DNA of 64,000 nucleotides from Jeotgalibacillus proteolyticus (GCF_002926065.1 NZ_PREZ01000010.1:1-64000); one strand, 5' to 3'. Numbered from the stretch's first letter, positions 31,300-46,379 are shown. The notes: generated from the sequence alone by a model not told the origin. Numbers and translations: made by a program.

Positions 31300-33378
31300 A
31301 TGCCTAGAGAGTTCTCCTTAAAAAACACTCGTAATATCGGTATCATGGCTCACATTGATGCTGGTAAAACGACTGCGACGGAGCGTATCCTTTATTACAC
31401 TGGTCGTATCCATAAGATTGGTGAAACGCATGAAGGTGCGTCACAAATGGACTGGATGGAGCAGGAGCAAGAACGTGGAATCACGATCACATCTGCTGCT
31501 ACAACCGCTTCATGGAAAGACCACCGCGTTAACATCATTGATACACCTGGACACGTAGACTTCACTGTTGAAGTTGAACGTTCACTTCGTGTACTTGATG
31601 GTGCAGTAGGTGTACTTGATGCCCAGTCGGGTGTTGAGCCGCAAACTGAAACTGTATGGCGTCAAGCGACAACATACGGAGTACCTCGTATCGTGTTCGT
31701 TAATAAAATGGACAAAATTGGGGCAGACTTCCTTTATTCAGTAGGAACACTTCATGACCGTCTTCAAGCAAACGCTCATCCTATCCAGCTTCCAATCGGT
31801 GCTGAAGATGAGTTTGAAGGAATCATCGATCTTGTAAAGAACGTTGCTTACTTCTATGAAGATGATCTTGGAACTCGCACTGAAGAGCGCGAAATTCCTG
31901 AAGAGTACAAGGAACAAGCTGAAGAGTACCGTGGAAAGCTTATTGAAGCAGCAGCGGACCTTGATGAAGACCTAATGATGAAATACCTTGAAGGTGAAGA
32001 AATCACAATTGATGAGCTTAAAGCTGCAATCCGTAAAGGAACTGTAAACGTTGAGTTCTATCCTGTCATCTGTGGTTCTGCTTTCAAAAATAAAGGGGTT
32101 CAGCTTCTGCTGGACGCTGTTATCGACTACCTTCCGTCACCACTTGATGTTGAGTCTATTAAAGGACATGTTCCTGATAGCGAAGAAGAGGTTTCACGTC
32201 CGCCAAGCGACGAAGAGCCATTCGCAGCTCTTGCATTTAAAGTTATGACAGATCCGTATGTTGGTAAATTAACATTCTTCCGTGTGTACTCTGGAGTACT
32301 TCAATCCGGTTCATATGTTCAGAATGCTTCAAAAGGAAAGCGTGAGCGCGTTGGACGTATCCTGCAAATGCACGCAAACTCCCGTGAAGAAATTGCTGAA
32401 GTATATGCTGGTGATATCGCGGCTGCTGTTGGTCTTAAAGATACAACAACAGGGGATACTCTATGTGACGAAAAGAGTCTTGTAATTCTTGAGTCTATGG
32501 AATTCCCAGAACCGGTTATCTCTGTTGCGATCGAGCCTAAGTCAAAAGCTGACCAGGACAAAATGGGTCAAGCGCTTCAAAAGCTTCAGGAAGAAGATCC
32601 AACATTCCACGCGCACACTGACACTGAAACAGGTCAGACGATCATCGCAGGTATGGGTGAGCTTCACCTTGATATCCTTGTTGACCGTATGCGTCGTGAG
32701 TTTAAAGTAGAAGCTAACGTTGGTGCTCCTCAGGTATCTTACCGTGAGACATTCCGTGGCTCTGCTCAGGTTGAAGGGAAATTCGTACGCCAATCTGGTG
32801 GTCGTGGACAATTTGGACACGTTAAAATCGAATTCTCTCCAAACGAAGAGGGTAAAGGCTTTGAATTCGAAAATGGCATCGTAGGTGGTACTGTACCTCG
32901 TGAATACATTCCTGCTGTTCAAGCTGGTCTTGAAGATTCACTTGATAACGGTGTACTTGCAGGATATCCATTAATCGATATTAAAGCTCGTCTATATGAT
33001 GGTTCTTACCATGATGTTGACTCCTCTGAAATGGCGTTTAAAATTGCCGCTTCAATGGCATTGAAAAACGCTGTATCTAAGTGTAACCCAGTACTTCTTG
33101 AGCCGCTTATGCGTGTTGAAGTAACAATTCCTGAAGAGTACATGGGAGATATCATGGGAGATATTACATCTCGCCGTGGCCGGGTTGAAGGTATGGCATC
33201 TCGCGGTAACGCGCAGATTGTTAAAGCGTTCGTTCCTCTATCTGAAATGTTTGGATATGCAACGTCACTTCGCTCGAATACACAAGGACGTGGAACGTTC
33301 TCAATGTTCTTCGACCACTATGAAGAAGTACCTAAATCAATCTCCGAAGAAATCATCAAGAAAAATAAAGGGGAATAA
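31300..33378 (+). CDS. fusA: elongation factor G
   Basis: 692-aa translocation GTPase. G1 motif AHIDAGKT, G2 RGITITSA, G3 DTPGHVDF and G4 NKMDKIGA in the N-terminal domain; domain IV contains GGRGQFGHV. It moves tRNA-mRNA after peptide bond formation. Located between rpsG and tuf. Confidence 0.98.
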   Translation: MPREFSLKNTRNIGIMAHIDAGKTTATERILYYTGRIHKIGETHEGASQMDWMEQEQERGITITSAATTASWKDHRVNIIDTPGHVDFTVEVERSLRVLDGAVGVLDAQSGVEPQTETVWRQATTYGVPRIVFVNKMDKIGADFLYSVGTLHDRLQANAHPIQLPIGAEDEFEGIIDLVKNVAYFYEDDLGTRTEEREIPEEYKEQAEEYRGKLIEAAADLDEDLMMKYLEGEEITIDELKAAIRKGTVNVEFYPVICGSAFKNKGVQLLLDAVIDYLPSPLDVESIKGHVPDSEEEVSRPPSDEEPFAALAFKVMTDPYVGKLTFFRVYSGVLQSGSYVQNASKGKRERVGRILQMHANSREEIAEVYAGDIAAAVGLKDTTTGDTLCDEKSLVILESMEFPEPVISVAIEPKSKADQDKMGQALQKLQEEDPTFHAHTDTETGQTIIAGMGELHLDILVDRMRREFKVEANVGAPQVSYRETFRGSAQVEGKFVRQSGGRGQFGHVKIEFSPNEEGKGFEFENGIVGGTVPREYIPAVQAGLEDSLDNGVLAGYPLIDIKARLYDGSYHDVDSSEMAFKIAASMALKNAVSKCNPVLLEPLMRVEVTIPEEYMGDIMGDITSRRGRVEGMASRGNAQIVKAFVPLSEMFGYATSLRSNTQGRGTFSMFFDHYEEVPKSISEEIIKKNKGE

Positions 33379-33407
33379 TTGATTTAGCTCTTACAATAAA
33401 GTATAAC
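33379..33407 (+). promoter_or_regulatory. probable separate promoter for tuf
   Basis: TTGATT (33379-33384) and TATAAC (33402-33407) with a 17-bp spacer start just after the fusA stop. This would add EF-Tu transcripts beyond operon read-through, as expected for such an abundant protein. Confidence 0.6.
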
Positions 33408-33505
33408 TACTTATGTAAGCTATGAGATAAGGGAGTACCTGCGTACTTCTTTATTCCATAACAATAAAAAACTAATCTTTAACTATCCAAAGGAGGATTT
33501 CCCAA

Positions 33506-34696
33506 ATGGCTAAGGAAAAATTCGACCGTTCGAAAACCCATGCGAATATTGGAACAATCGGACACGTTGACCATGGTAAAACAACTTTAACTGCTGCAAT
33601 TACAACTGTACTTCACAAGAAATATGGTCGTGGAACAGCAATGGCATATGATCAAATTGATGGTGCTCCAGAAGAGCGCGAGCGCGGAATCACAATCTCA
33701 ACTGCACACGTTGAGTACGAAACTGACACTCGTCACTATGCACACGTTGACTGCCCAGGACACGCTGACTATGTTAAAAACATGATCACTGGTGCTGCAC
33801 AAATGGACGGCGGGATCCTAGTAGTATCTGCTGCTGACGGCCCAATGCCTCAAACACGTGAGCACATCCTTCTTTCTCGTCAAGTAGGTGTACCTTACCT
33901 TGTTGTATTCATGAACAAATGTGACATGGTAGACGACGAAGAGCTTCTTGAACTAGTTGAAATGGAAATCCGCGATCTTCTTTCTGATTACGATTTCCCT
34001 GGCGATGATGTTCCTGTAATCAAAGGTTCTGCTCTTAAAGCTCTTGAAGGAGATGCTGAGTGGGAAGAAAAAATCTATGAGCTTATGGAAGCAGTAGATA
34101 GCTACATCCCAACTCCAGAGCGTGACACTGAAAAACCATTCATGATGCCTGTTGAGGATGTATTCTCAATCACTGGCCGTGGTACGGTTGCTACAGGACG
34201 TGTTGAGCGTGGACAAGTTAAAGTCGGTGACGTAATTGACATCATCGGTTTCACTGATGAGCCAAAATCAACAACTGTAACAGGTGTTGAAATGTTCCGT
34301 AAACTTCTTGACTATGCAGAAGCTGGTGACAACATTGGTGCACTTCTTCGTGGTGTATCACGTGATGACATCAACCGTGGACAAGTTCTTGCTAAGCCAG
34401 GAACAATCACTCCACACACAAACTTCAAAGCTGAAGTTTATGTTCTTTCAAAAGAAGAAGGTGGACGTCACACTCCATTCTTCTCTAACTACCGCCCTCA
34501 GTTCTACTTCCGTACAACTGACGTAACTGGCGTTTGTAACCTTCCTGAAGGAGTAGAAATGGTTATGCCTGGCGACAACATCGAAATGACTGTTGAGCTA
34601 ATCTCTCCTATCGCAATCGAAGAAGGAACTAAGTTCTCTATTCGTGAAGGTGGACGTACAGTAGGCGCTGGCGTTGTTGCTTCTATCCAGAAGTAA
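33506..34696 (+). CDS. tuf: elongation factor Tu
   Basis: 396-aa GTPase that delivers aminoacyl-tRNA. G1 GHVDHGKT, G3 DCPGHADY and G4 NKCD are intact; domains II and III follow. Codon use is strongly biased, as expected of a very highly expressed gene. A strong AAAGGAGGA site precedes the ATG. Confidence 0.98.
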   Translation: MAKEKFDRSKTHANIGTIGHVDHGKTTLTAAITTVLHKKYGRGTAMAYDQIDGAPEERERGITISTAHVEYETDTRHYAHVDCPGHADYVKNMITGAAQMDGGILVVSAADGPMPQTREHILLSRQVGVPYLVVFMNKCDMVDDEELLELVEMEIRDLLSDYDFPGDDVPVIKGSALKALEGDAEWEEKIYELMEAVDSYIPTPERDTEKPFMMPVEDVFSITGRGTVATGRVERGQVKVGDVIDIIGFTDEPKSTTVTGVEMFRKLLDYAEAGDNIGALLRGVSRDDINRGQVLAKPGTITPHTNFKAEVYVLSKEEGGRHTPFFSNYRPQFYFRTTDVTGVCNLPEGVEMVMPGDNIEMTVELISPIAIEEGTKFSIREGGRTVGAGVVASIQK

Positions 34697-34716
34697 TTTC
34701 TGCTGACACTAACAAC

Positions 34717-34750
34717 AATCCCTGCAGCTATTTGGCTGCAGGGATTTTTT
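34717..34750 (+). terminator. terminator after tuf
   Basis: A perfect 12-bp stem (34717-34728 with 34735-34746; AATCCCTGCAGC on the left arm) is followed by a T-tract. It ends the str operon. Confidence 0.93.
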
Positions 34751-34955
34751 ATATTCTCCAGGTCCAGGATAAGGAGTAGTAAGATTTCAGGAAGAAGGAA
34801 AGCAGCTATTACTATATAGAAGAAACTCAGTTTTATAAGTACTGTTCTTTCTGATCTACTATCCGGTAAGCGTAAGAGAATAGAGGGTTGAATCGTTGCT
34901 GTAGTGGGACAAATCTTTATAAAACCTACGAATTTTCTGCCTATTTTCATATGAC

Positions 34956-34984
34956 TTGAAACATGGAAGCATCCCTACTATAAT
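34956..34984 (+). promoter_or_regulatory. upstream promoter of the S10 operon
   Basis: TTGAAA (34956-34961) and a perfect TATAAT (34979-34984), 17-bp spacer. First of two tandem promoters. The stretch 34751-34955 shows no gene or structure I can support. Confidence 0.8.
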
Positions 34985-35022
34985 GAAGAAAGTGTGAAAG
35001 AAAACTAATTTCGTAAAAAGAC

Positions 35023-35051
35023 TTGCGTGATCAACTAGTACACGGTATAAT
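35023..35051 (+). promoter_or_regulatory. downstream promoter of the S10 operon
   Basis: TTGCGT (35023-35028) and a perfect TATAAT (35046-35051), 17-bp spacer, 67 bp after the first promoter and about 130 bp before rpsJ. Confidence 0.85.
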
Positions 35052-35057
35052 GTTTAA

Positions 35058-35492
<435 letters not shown>

Positions 35493-35535
35493 TTCAAACA
35501 AATACAATATAAAAACAAATTAGGAGGTGTGACTA

Positions 35536-36165
35536 ATGACCAAAGGAATCTTAGGTAGAAAGATTGGAATGACTCAAGTTTTTGCTGAAAATGGTGACTT
35601 GATCCCTGTAACTGTAATCCAGGCAACGCCAAACGTTGTTCTTCAAAAGAAGGCAGTTGATACAGACGGATACGAGGCTATCCAGTTAGGTTTTGAAGAT
35701 AAGCGTGCAAAGCTTTCTAATAAACCTGAAGGCGGCCACGCTGCTAAAGCAGAAACTGCTCCTAAGCGCTTCGTCCGTGAAGTACGCGGTGTAGAACTTG
35801 GAGAGTATGAGGTTGGTCAAGAAGTCAAAGTTGATATTTTCGCAGAAGGCGATGTAGTGGATGTGACAGGTATTTCGAAGGGTAAAGGTTTCCAGGGTGC
35901 AATCAAGCGCCACAACCAATCCCGCGGACCTATGTCTCACGGTTCACGTTATCACCGTCGTCCCGGTTCAATGGGTCCTGTAGATCCAAACCGTGTATTC
36001 AAAGGTAAACTATTACCTGGACGTATGGGCGGAGAAAGAGTAACAGTTCAGAACCTATCAATCGTTAAGGTTGATGCTGAACGTAATCTGCTTCTTGTTA
36101 AAGGAAACGTTCCTGGTCCTAACAAGACGCTAATTCAAGTAAATAGTGCGGTTAAATCTAAATAA
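35536..36165 (+). CDS. rplC: 50S ribosomal protein L3
   Basis: 209 aa early-assembly protein near the peptidyl transferase centre. The extended loop [20 protein letters not shown] and the [11 protein letters not shown]-terminus are diagnostic. It follows rpsJ by 43 nt with a TTAGGAGGTG site. Confidence 0.98.
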   Translation: MTKGILGRKIGMTQVFAENGDLIPVTVIQATPNVVLQKKAVDTDGYEAIQLGFEDKRAKLSNKPEGGHAAKAETAPKRFVREVRGVELGEYEVGQEVKVDIFAEGDVVDVTGISKGKGFQGAIKRHNQSRGPMSHGSRYHRRPGSMGPVDPNRVFKGKLLPGRMGGERVTVQNLSIVKVDAERNLLLVKGNVPGPNKTLIQVNSAVKSK

Positions 36166-36194
36166 TAGACGCTATCGGAAAGGAGGAAACAGGA

Positions 36195-36818
36195 ATGCCT
36201 AAAGTATCTCTATACAAACAGGATGGTTCAACAGCTGGTGAACTCGAGCTTAACGAATCAATCTTCGGTATCGAGCCAAACAACGCAGTGATGTTTGAGG
36301 CTGTTGTCATGCAACGCGCATCACTTCGCCAAGGATCACACAAAGTAAAAAATCGTTCCGCAGTACGCGGCGGTGGACGTAAGCCATGGCGCCAAAAAGG
36401 TACAGGTCGTGCCCGTCAAGGTTCAATCCGCTCACCACAATGGCGTGGAGGTGGAGTTGTCTTCGGACCAACACCACGCAGCTACAGCTACAAGCTTCCT
36501 AAAAAAGTTCGTCGCTTAGCGATTAAATCAGCTCTTTCTTCCAAAGTGGTTGAAGAGAATATCTTAGTACTAGAGGCGCTTTCATTTGAATCGCCAAAAA
36601 CAAAGGAATTTGCATCAGTATTGAAAAACCTTTCAGTAGACAAAAAAGTCCTAGTAGTGACTGACGGTCTTGATGAAAATGTTGCTCTTGCTGGACGTAA
36701 TATTCCTGGAGTAACAATCGTAGCTGCTAACGGAATCAGCGTTCTTGACGTACTTGGTCACGACAAGTTGATTATGACGAAGGATGCAGTTCAAAAAGTA
36801 GAGGAGGTGCTTGTATAA
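36195..36818 (+). CDS. rplD: 50S ribosomal protein L4
   Basis: 207 aa; its long loop ([20 protein letters not shown]) lines the peptide exit tunnel and is the site of macrolide-resistance changes in other species; no unusual insertion is seen. The stop codon overlaps the rplW start by 1 nt. Confidence 0.98.
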   Translation: MPKVSLYKQDGSTAGELELNESIFGIEPNNAVMFEAVVMQRASLRQGSHKVKNRSAVRGGGRKPWRQKGTGRARQGSIRSPQWRGGGVVFGPTPRSYSYKLPKKVRRLAIKSALSSKVVEENILVLEALSFESPKTKEFASVLKNLSVDKKVLVVTDGLDENVALAGRNIPGVTIVAANGISVLDVLGHDKLIMTKDAVQKVEEVLV

Positions 36819-37102
36819 TGGAAGCTCGTGATATCATTAAGCGCCCCGTAATTACTGAACGTTCTTCAGACCTTATGGGTGAGAAGAAATACACGTTCGA
36901 AGTCGACACTCGTGCCAACAAAACTCAGGTTAAACATGCTATTGAAGAAGTTTTTGGTGTAGACGTTGCAAAAGTTAACATCATGAACTACAAAGGGAAA
37001 TACAAGCGCATGGGCCGTTATGCTGGGTATACCAACAAACGTCGCAAAGCAATTGTAACTCTTACTCAAGAAAGCAAAGAAATCGAATTTTTCGAAGCTT
37101 AA
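36818..37102 (+). CDS. rplW: 50S ribosomal protein L23
   Basis: 94 aa at the tunnel exit; docking site for trigger factor and SRP. Recognisable by [14 protein letters not shown] and the basic [21 protein letters not shown] segment. Start overlaps rplD. Confidence 0.97.
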   Translation: MEARDIIKRPVITERSSDLMGEKKYTFEVDTRANKTQVKHAIEEVFGVDVAKVNIMNYKGKYKRMGRYAGYTNKRRKAIVTLTQESKEIEFFEA

Positions 37103-37112
37103 TATTAACTGA

Positions 37113-37967
<855 letters not shown>

Positions 37968-38027
37968 CGGGATTGAGCTACGGTTCAACAATCGAGCCGT
38001 AGGACAATCACGAAGGGAGGTTCCAAT

Positions 38028-38306
38028 ATGGGTCGCAGCTTGAAAAAAGGACCTTTTGTGGACGATCATTTAATGGTAAAAGTTGAGAAGCTAAATGAAG
38101 CAGACAAGAAGCAGGTTGTTAAAACTTGGTCTCGTCGTTCAACGATCTTCCCAGCATTCATCGGTCATACAATCGCTGTATACGATGGACGCAAACATGT
38201 TCCAGTATACGTCACAGAAGACATGGTAGGACACAAGCTTGGTGAATTCGCACCTAGCCGTACGTACAAAGGCCATGGTAACGATGACAAGAAAACAAGA
38301 CGCTAA
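38028..38306 (+). CDS. rpsS: 30S ribosomal protein S19
   Basis: 92 aa head protein that forms a complex with S13. The N-terminus [15 protein letters not shown] and the [28 protein letters not shown]-like region (here APSRTYKGH) are typical. Confidence 0.98.
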   Translation: MGRSLKKGPFVDDHLMVKVEKLNEADKKQVVKTWSRRSTIFPAFIGHTIAVYDGRKHVPVYVTEDMVGHKLGEFAPSRTYKGHGNDDKKTRR

Positions 38307-38325
38307 TTGAGAGGAGGCTATCCTA

Positions 38326-38667
38326 ATGCAAGCTAAAGCTGTTGCGAGAACAGTTCGTATTGCTCCTCGTAAAGTACGCCTAGTAGCAGATTTAATCCGC
38401 GGCAAGCAGGTTGGTGAGGCGGTTGCAATTTTAAACCACACTCCACGTTCTGCTTCTCCGGTAGTTGAAAAGGTATTGAAATCTGCTGTAGCGAACGCTG
38501 AGCATAACTACGATATGGACATCAATAATCTAGTGATTACAGAGGCCTATGTAAATGAAGGTCCAACACTTAAACGTTTCCGTCCACGTGCGATGGGCCG
38601 TGCAAGTGCAATCAACAAACGTACCAGCCACATTACAATCGTGGTATCTGAAAAAAAGGAGGGATAA
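38326..38667 (+). CDS. rplV: 50S ribosomal protein L22
   Basis: 113 aa; its beta-hairpin reaches into the exit tunnel. [20 protein letters not shown] and the C-terminal [17 protein letters not shown] are characteristic. It ends 3 nt before the rpsC start. Confidence 0.97.
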   Translation: MQAKAVARTVRIAPRKVRLVADLIRGKQVGEAVAILNHTPRSASPVVEKVLKSAVANAEHNYDMDINNLVITEAYVNEGPTLKRFRPRAMGRASAINKRTSHITIVVSEKKEG

Positions 38668-38670
38668 TGC

Positions 38671-39333
38671 GTGGGTCAAAAAGTACATCCAATTGGACTA
38701 CGTATCGGAGTCATTCGTGACTGGGAATCAAAATGGTTCGCAGGCAAAGACTATGCAGATCTTCTTCATGAAGACCTTAAAGTCCGTGACTACATTGAAG
38801 GACGCCTTAAAGAAGCATCAGTTTCTAAGGTTGAAATCGAGCGTGCGGCTAACCGCATTAACATTACAATTCACACTGCTAAGCCTGGTATGGTAATTGG
38901 TAAAGGTGGTACTGAAGTGGAAGCACTTCGTAAAGACCTTAACAAAATTACTAACAAGCGTGTTCACATCAATATCGTTGAAATCAAAAGAGCGGATCTT
39001 GATGCGAAACTTGTAGGTGAAAACATTGCACGTCAACTGGAAAACCGTGTGTCTTTCCGTCGTGCACAAAAACAATCAATTCAACGCACAATGCGCGCTG
39101 GCGCTAAAGGGATCAAAACTCAGGTTTCTGGTCGTCTTGGCGGAGCGGATATCGCACGTGCTGAACATTATAGCGAAGGTACTGTTCCACTTCATACTCT
39201 TCGTGCTGACATCGACTACGCTCACGTTGAAGCGGATACTACGTATGGTAAGCTCGGAGTTAAAGTATGGATCTATCGTGGAGAAGTTCTTCCTACCAAG
39301 AACAAGAAGAATTCCGAGGAAGGAGGAAACTAA
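38671..39333 (+). CDS. rpsC: 30S ribosomal protein S3
   Basis: 220 aa at the mRNA entry site with helicase activity. The KH domain includes [20 protein letters not shown] start at 38671 gives [17 protein letters not shown] and has AAGGAGGG 7-8 nt upstream. Confidence 0.98.
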   Translation: MGQKVHPIGLRIGVIRDWESKWFAGKDYADLLHEDLKVRDYIEGRLKEASVSKVEIERAANRINITIHTAKPGMVIGKGGTEVEALRKDLNKITNKRVHINIVEIKRADLDAKLVGENIARQLENRVSFRRAQKQSIQRTMRAGAKGIKTQVSGRLGGADIARAEHYSEGTVPLHTLRADIDYAHVEADTTYGKLGVKVWIYRGEVLPTKNKKNSEEGGN

Positions 39334-39335
39334 TC

Positions 39336-39960
<625 letters not shown>

Positions 39961-39982
39961 TAACTGAGAGGAGGTTTGCAGC

Positions 39983-40246
39983 ATGAGTGAACGCAACCAG
40001 CGTAAAGTCTACACCGGTCGTGTCGTGTCTGACAAAATGGATAAAACGATTACTGTATTGGTAGAGACTCAAAAGAAACATTCACTTTATGGCAAACGAG
40101 TAAAATACTCTAAAAAGTACAAAGCTCACGACGAACAAAACGAAGCCAAAATTGGCGACATCGTTCGTGTAATGGAAACACGCCCGCTTTCAGCAACTAA
40201 ACGTTTCCGTCTATTGGAAGTCGTAGAAAAAGCGGTTATTATCTAA
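39983..40246 (+). CDS. rpsQ: 30S ribosomal protein S17
   Basis: 87-aa OB-fold protein that binds 16S rRNA early in assembly. [19 protein letters not shown] and [10 protein letters not shown] are family segments. Preceded by GAGAGGAGG. Confidence 0.97.
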   Translation: MSERNQRKVYTGRVVSDKMDKTITVLVETQKKHSLYGKRVKYSKKYKAHDEQNEAKIGDIVRVMETRPLSATKRFRLLEVVEKAVII

Positions 40247-40657
<411 letters not shown>

Positions 40658-40693
40658 TTGATCAATACCACCGTATCAAGGAGGTGCGATAGG

Positions 40694-41005
40694 ATGCACG
40701 TTAAAAAAGGCGATAAAGTAATGGTTATTTCGGGCAAGGATAAAGGCAAGACTGGAACAATTCTTGCAGCTTTCCCTAAAAAAGACCGCGTGCTTGTTGA
40801 GGGTGTAAACATCGTCAAGAAGCACTCTAAACCTTCTCAAATGAATCCACAAGGTGGAATCAGCAACCAGGAGGCAGCAATTCACGTTTCAAACGTGATG
40901 CTAATCGATCCAAAAACAAACGAACCAACTCGTGTTGGCTTCAAAGTTGAGGACGGTAAAAAAGTACGTATTGCAAAAAAATCAGGTGAATCTTTAGATA
41001 AATAG
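40694..41005 (+). CDS. rplX: 50S ribosomal protein L24
   Basis: 103-aa assembly initiator with a KOW motif ([20 protein letters not shown]). ATG at 40694 is chosen: it gives the B. subtilis-like N-terminus MHVKKGDK, with AAGGAGGTG upstream. The in-frame extension to 40658 has no site. Confidence 0.97.
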   Translation: MHVKKGDKVMVISGKDKGKTGTILAAFPKKDRVLVEGVNIVKKHSKPSQMNPQGGISNQEAAIHVSNVMLIDPKTNEPTRVGFKVEDGKKVRIAKKSGESLDK

Positions 41006-41031
41006 TTCAAGAAGAAGGGAGGTACTCAAGA

Positions 41032-41571
41032 ATGAACCGCCTAAAAGAAAAGTTCAATAGCGAAATCACACCTGCTTTGGTTAACAAATTTAACTACACT
41101 TCTGTGATGCAGGTACCTAAAATCGAAAAAATCGTAATCAACATGGGTGTTGGTGACGCAGTTCAAAACACTAAATCTCTAGATACAGCTGTTGAGGAAT
41201 TAGCGACAATCACTGGTCAAAAGCCATTGATTACAAAAGCTAAAAAATCAATCGCAGGCTTCCGTCTACGTGAAGGTATGCCAATCGGAGCGAAAGTTAC
41301 ACTTCGCGGCGAGCGCATGTACGAATTCCTAGACAAGCTTATCTCTGTATCTCTTCCACGTGTACGTGACTTCCGTGGTATTTCTAAGAAGTCATTCGAC
41401 GGTCGCGGAAACTACACTCTTGGTGTTAAAGAGCAGCTTATCTTCCCAGAGATCGATTATGATAAAGTATCCAAGGTTCGTGGCATGGACATCGTAATTG
41501 TTACAACAGCGAATTCTGATGAAGAATCTCGTGAATTGCTTACACAATTCGGTATGCCATTCCAAAAGTAA
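41032..41571 (+). CDS. rplE: 50S ribosomal protein L5
   Basis: 179 aa; carries 5S rRNA in the central protuberance. [16 protein letters not shown], and [22 protein letters not shown] in the P-site loop region, are conserved. Confidence 0.98.
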   Translation: MNRLKEKFNSEITPALVNKFNYTSVMQVPKIEKIVINMGVGDAVQNTKSLDTAVEELATITGQKPLITKAKKSIAGFRLREGMPIGAKVTLRGERMYEFLDKLISVSLPRVRDFRGISKKSFDGRGNYTLGVKEQLIFPEIDYDKVSKVRGMDIVIVTTANSDEESRELLTQFGMPFQK

Positions 41572-41580
41572 TCTCTATAA

Positions 41581-41781
<201 letters not shown>

Positions 41782-41811
41782 AACCCGATTTTGGGAAGGA
41801 GGTAAAATAAT

Positions 41812-42210
41812 ATGACAATGACAGATCCAATCGCAGATTTGTTGACTCGCATTCGTAATGCGAACCAAGTTCGTCACGAGAAGCTTGAGGTTCCTGCTTC
41901 CAACATCAAAAAGGAAATTGCAGAAATCCTGAAACGTGAAGGTTTTATCCGTGATGTAGAATACATCGAGGACAACAAGCAAGGGATTATCCGTATCTTC
42001 TTAAAATACGGTACAAATAACGAACGTGTTATCACTGGCCTTAAGCGTATTTCTAAACCTGGTCTTCGTGTTTATGCTAAAGCTGACGAAGTTCCACGCG
42101 TACTGAACGGCTTAGGAATTGCATTAGTGTCAACTTCCAACGGTGTATTTACAGACAAAGAAGCTCGCTCTAAACAAGTTGGCGGAGAAGTTCTAGCATA
42201 CGTTTGGTAA
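41812..42210 (+). CDS. rpsH: 30S ribosomal protein S8
   Basis: 132 aa; binds 16S rRNA helix 21 and is a classic spc operon regulator in other bacteria. [26 protein letters not shown] and [16 protein letters not shown] are diagnostic. The first of two ATGs (MTMTDP) has the better spacing to AAGGAGGT. Confidence 0.98.
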   Translation: MTMTDPIADLLTRIRNANQVRHEKLEVPASNIKKEIAEILKREGFIRDVEYIEDNKQGIIRIFLKYGTNNERVITGLKRISKPGLRVYAKADEVPRVLNGLGIALVSTSNGVFTDKEARSKQVGGEVLAYVW

Positions 42211-42241
42211 TATTTTTGAATAGGAATGGAGGTGCAACAGA

Positions 42242-42778
42242 ATGTCTCGCGTAGGTAAAAAACCAATTGAGGTACCTTCTGATGTAACGCTTACTATTAA
42301 CGGTTCAACCGTTACAACTAAAGGACCTAAAGGTGAATTAACTTTCACTTTCAATTCTGAAATGAAGTTCGAACAAGAAGGTACTACACTTACTGTAGTC
42401 CGTCCTTCTGATTCCAAAGACCACCGTACAATCCACGGTACAACCCGTGCGATTTTGAACAACATGATTCAAGGTGTAGCTAAAGGATTCGAACGCGGCC
42501 TTGAGTTAGTTGGGGTCGGTTATCGTGCTCAAAAACAAGGAAACAAATTGATTCTTAACGTTGGATACTCTCACCCTGTTGAGATGACTCCAGAAGAAGG
42601 AATTGAAGTTGAAGTTCCTTCAAATACAAAAATCATCATTAAAGGTGCGAGCAAAGAGCGCGTAGGTGCACTTGCTGCTAACATCCGTGCTGTACGTCCT
42701 CCAGAGCCTTACAAAGGTAAAGGAATCCGTTATGAAGGCGAACAAGTTCGTCGTAAAGAAGGTAAAACAGGTAAATAA
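42242..42778 (+). CDS. rplF: 50S ribosomal protein L6
   Basis: 178 aa, two repeated domains, near the factor-binding site. [14 protein letters not shown] and the C-terminal [23 protein letters not shown] are typical. Confidence 0.98.
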   Translation: MSRVGKKPIEVPSDVTLTINGSTVTTKGPKGELTFTFNSEMKFEQEGTTLTVVRPSDSKDHRTIHGTTRAILNNMIQGVAKGFERGLELVGVGYRAQKQGNKLILNVGYSHPVEMTPEEGIEVEVPSNTKIIIKGASKERVGALAANIRAVRPPEPYKGKGIRYEGEQVRRKEGKTGK

Positions 42779-42811
42779 TGCCGCTTAGGCGCATGAAAGG
42801 AGTGACCTTGA

Positions 42812-43174
42812 TTGATTACAAAAGCTGACAAGAATGCGGTACGTAAAAAACGTCATGCACGTGTACGTTCTAGAATCACTGGAACGGAGTCTCGTCCACG
42901 TTTAAACATTTTCCGCTCTAACAAGCACATTTACGCTCAATTAATCGATGATGTGAATGGCGTAACACTAGCTAGCGCTGGAACATCTGACAAGGAGCTT
43001 GGCATTGAAGCTGGCGGAAACGCTGAAGCTGCAGCTAAAGTAGGCGAGCTTATCGCTAAACGCGCAGTAGAAAAAGGTATGAAATCAGTCGTATTTGACC
43101 GTGGAGGCTATCTATATCACGGACGTGTAAAAGCTCTTGCAGATGCTGCACGTGAAAACGGACTTGAATTTTAA
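42812..43174 (+). CDS. rplR: 50S ribosomal protein L18
   Basis: 120-aa 5S rRNA-binding protein. [36 protein letters not shown] and the [19 protein letters not shown]-terminus match the family. TTG start at 42812 with AAAGGAGTGA upstream gives MITKADKNA, the usual N-terminus. Confidence 0.96.
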   Translation: MITKADKNAVRKKRHARVRSRITGTESRPRLNIFRSNKHIYAQLIDDVNGVTLASAGTSDKELGIEAGGNAEAAAKVGELIAKRAVEKGMKSVVFDRGGYLYHGRVKALADAARENGLEF

Positions 43175-43197
43175 TAGAAAAAGGAGGGACAATCCAG

Positions 43198-43698
43198 ATG
43201 CGTCGCATTGATCCAAACAAACTCGAACTTGAAGAACGCGTAGTTACGATTAACCGTGTCGCTAAGGTTGTTAAAGGTGGACGCCGCTTCCGTTTCTCTG
43301 CTCTTGTAGTAGTAGGCGACAAGAACGGCCACGTAGGATTCGGTACAGGTAAAGCCCAAGAGGTTCCTGATGCGATCCGTAAAGCAATCGAAGACGCGAA
43401 GAAAAATCTTGTTGAAGTACCAATGGTAGGAGGAACAACTCCTCACCTAGTAACAGGTCGCTTTGGAGCAGGTTCAATCCTGATCAAGCCAGCTTCTCCT
43501 GGTACAGGAATCATCGCTGGTGGACCGGTTCGTGCGGTACTTGAGCTTGCAGGTGTCGCTGACATCCTATCTAAATCTCTAGGATCTAACACACCAATCA
43601 ACATGGTTCGTGCCACTATTAACGGTCTTACGCAGCTTAAGCGTGCAGAAGACGTCGCGAAACTTCGTGGCAAATCAGTGGAAGAACTGTTAGGATAA
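43198..43698 (+). CDS. rpsE: 30S ribosomal protein S5
   Basis: 166 aa; helps decoding fidelity and mRNA unwinding. The double-stranded RNA-binding-like domain contains [18 protein letters not shown], the loop linked to spectinomycin response, in wild-type form; [18 protein letters not shown] follows. Confidence 0.98.
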   Translation: MRRIDPNKLELEERVVTINRVAKVVKGGRRFRFSALVVVGDKNGHVGFGTGKAQEVPDAIRKAIEDAKKNLVEVPMVGGTTPHLVTGRFGAGSILIKPASPGTGIIAGGPVRAVLELAGVADILSKSLGSNTPINMVRATINGLTQLKRAEDVAKLRGKSVEELLG

Positions 43699-43711
43699 GG
43701 AGGGAAATTTG

Positions 43712-43894
43712 ATGGCGAATAAACTAGCAATTACCCTCACTCGCAGCTTGATCGGCCGTAACAAAGATCAACGCAAAACAGTTGAAGCACTAGGTTTGCG
43801 CAAAACAAACCAAACGGTTGAGCAACAAGATAATGCTGCGATCCGTGGTATGATTAACAAAGTTTCTCACTTGGTATCAGTCAAAGAACTTTAA
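43712..43894 (+). CDS. rpmD: 50S ribosomal protein L30
   Basis: 60 aa. [25 protein letters not shown] is the family signature. ATG at 43712 with AAGGAGGG upstream is favoured over the TTG at 43709. Confidence 0.96.
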   Translation: MANKLAITLTRSLIGRNKDQRKTVEALGLRKTNQTVEQQDNAAIRGMINKVSHLVSVKEL

Positions 43895-43924
43895 TATAAT
43901 GTCTATCAACAAGGAGGTGCCACT

Positions 43925-44365
43925 ATGAAACTTCATGAGTTAAAACCTGCAGAAGGTTCTCGTAAGGAGCGTAATCGTGTAGGACGCGGTATCGGTTCTG
44001 GTAACGGTAAAACTTCTGGTAAAGGTCACAAAGGTCAAAACGCCCGTTCAGGCGGCGGAGTACGTCCTGGCTTCGAGGGTGGTCAAAACCCACTAGCACG
44101 TCGTCTTCCAAAGCGTGGATTCACAAATATCCACCGCAAGGAATTCACTGTTGTGAACCTTGATGCGTTAAACCGTTTCGAAGAAGGTACTGAAGTAACA
44201 CCAGAACTTCTTATCGAAACTGGTGTTGTAAGCAAAGAAAGAGCGGGTATCAAGATTCTTGCAAAAGGGAAAATCGAGAAGAAACTAACTGTTAAAGCTC
44301 ACAAATTCTCTTCTACTGCTAAAGAAGCGATCGAAGCTGCTGGCGGAACAACTGAGGTGGTTTAA
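43925..44365 (+). CDS. rplO: 50S ribosomal protein L15
   Basis: 146 aa late-assembly protein. The glycine-rich basic N-terminal arm ([19 protein letters not shown]) threads into 23S rRNA. Its stop overlaps the secY start by 1 nt. Confidence 0.98.
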   Translation: MKLHELKPAEGSRKERNRVGRGIGSGNGKTSGKGHKGQNARSGGGVRPGFEGGQNPLARRLPKRGFTNIHRKEFTVVNLDALNRFEEGTEVTPELLIETGVVSKERAGIKILAKGKIEKKLTVKAHKFSSTAKEAIEAAGGTTEVV

Positions 44366-45666
44366 TGTTTCGTACAATCTCCAATTTTATGCGCGTGGGT
44401 GATATAAGAAACAAAATTATTTTCACCCTTTTAATGTTGGTGGTATTCCGAATTGGAACATTTATACCCGTTCCAGGTGTAGATGCAAGCGTGTTACAGG
44501 CACAGGACGAAATGGCCGGCCTGATCGGCTTCATGAATACATTTGGCGGTGGAGCTTTGATCAACTTCTCTATTCTTGCGATGGGAATCATGCCGTACAT
44601 TACGGCATCCATCATTGTTCAGCTTTTGCAAATGGACGTAGTACCGAAATTTGCAGAGTGGGCAAAGCAGGGGGATGTTGGCCGACGCAAGCTCACTCAA
44701 TTTACAAGATATTTCACTATCGTCCTTGGTTTCATCCAGGCGATCGGAATGTCTTACGGGTTTAACCGTATGTATGGAGGAACGTTAATCCAGGATACTT
44801 CCATTGGAACGTATCTTCTGATTGCGATTGTTCTGACTGCGGGTACTGCCTTCTTAATGTGGTTAGGAGAGCAAATCACGGCAAAGGGAGTTGGAAACGG
44901 AATTTCCATCATCATCTTTGCAGGTATCGTGGCAGCTATTCCTAACGCCGTTAATCAAATTTACGTGCAGCAAATTCAGGGAGCTGGAGAGCAGCTTTTC
45001 TTGAATATCATTATCATGCTTTTACTTGTATTAGCAGTTATTGCAATTACAGTCGGGGTTATCTTTATTCAGCAGGCGCTGCGTAAAATCCCTGTACAGT
45101 ATGCAAAACGTGTGGGAGGGAAAAATGCTCCCGGCACGGGTGGTCAATCGACTCACCTGCCTTTAAAAGTAAATGCTGCGGGTGTAATTCCGGTTATCTT
45201 CGCGATTTCCTTTATTATTACCCCTCAAACCTTAGTAACCTTCTTCGGATCTAACAACATCACGACGACGATCCAGGAAGTGTTCGATTATACTCAGCCA
45301 ATCGGGATGACCATTTATGTCGGTTTAATTATCGCGTTTACGTATTTTTATGCCTTCATTCAGGTTAATCCGGAAAACATGGCTGAAAACCTTAAGAAAC
45401 AAGGCGGTTACATCCCAGGCATCCGTCCGGGAAGAGCAACTCAGGATTACCTGACAAGCGTTCTGTACCGTTTAACTTTTGTAGGAGCTATTTTCTTATC
45501 TGTGATCTCAATTCTTCCGATTTTCTTCATTAACCTTGCGGGACTTCCTCAATCCGTTCAAATAGGCGGTACAAGTCTTTTGATCGTTGTAGGGGTTGCG
45601 CTTGAAACAATGAAGCAATTGGAGTCACAGCTGGTGAAACGGAACTACAAAGGATTTATGAGATAA
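44365..45666 (+). CDS. secY: preprotein translocase subunit SecY
   Basis: 433-aa channel subunit of the Sec translocon with ten predicted membrane helices. The plug and lateral-gate region follow GTFIPVPGVDA; GISIIIFAGI and ALRKIPVQYAKR (cytoplasmic loop that contacts SecA and the ribosome) are conserved. Translational coupling with rplO is indicated by the TAATG overlap. Confidence 0.98.
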   Translation: MFRTISNFMRVGDIRNKIIFTLLMLVVFRIGTFIPVPGVDASVLQAQDEMAGLIGFMNTFGGGALINFSILAMGIMPYITASIIVQLLQMDVVPKFAEWAKQGDVGRRKLTQFTRYFTIVLGFIQAIGMSYGFNRMYGGTLIQDTSIGTYLLIAIVLTAGTAFLMWLGEQITAKGVGNGISIIIFAGIVAAIPNAVNQIYVQQIQGAGEQLFLNIIIMLLLVLAVIAITVGVIFIQQALRKIPVQYAKRVGGKNAPGTGGQSTHLPLKVNAAGVIPVIFAISFIITPQTLVTFFGSNNITTTIQEVFDYTQPIGMTIYVGLIIAFTYFYAFIQVNPENMAENLKKQGGYIPGIRPGRATQDYLTSVLYRLTFVGAIFLSVISILPIFFINLAGLPQSVQIGGTSLLIVVGVALETMKQLESQLVKRNYKGFMR

Positions 45667-45716
45667 TCACATGGTTTTGGGGGTCTTTTGACTGCCCCGA
45701 AGCCCATCAAATTTGA

Positions 45717-46378
<662 letters not shown>

Positions 46379-46379
<1 letters not shown>

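Noticed and set aside
34504-34950. Minus-strand open frame of 148 codons at the end of tuf
   Set aside because: It is largely the antisense of tuf plus the terminator hairpin, with no family resemblance.
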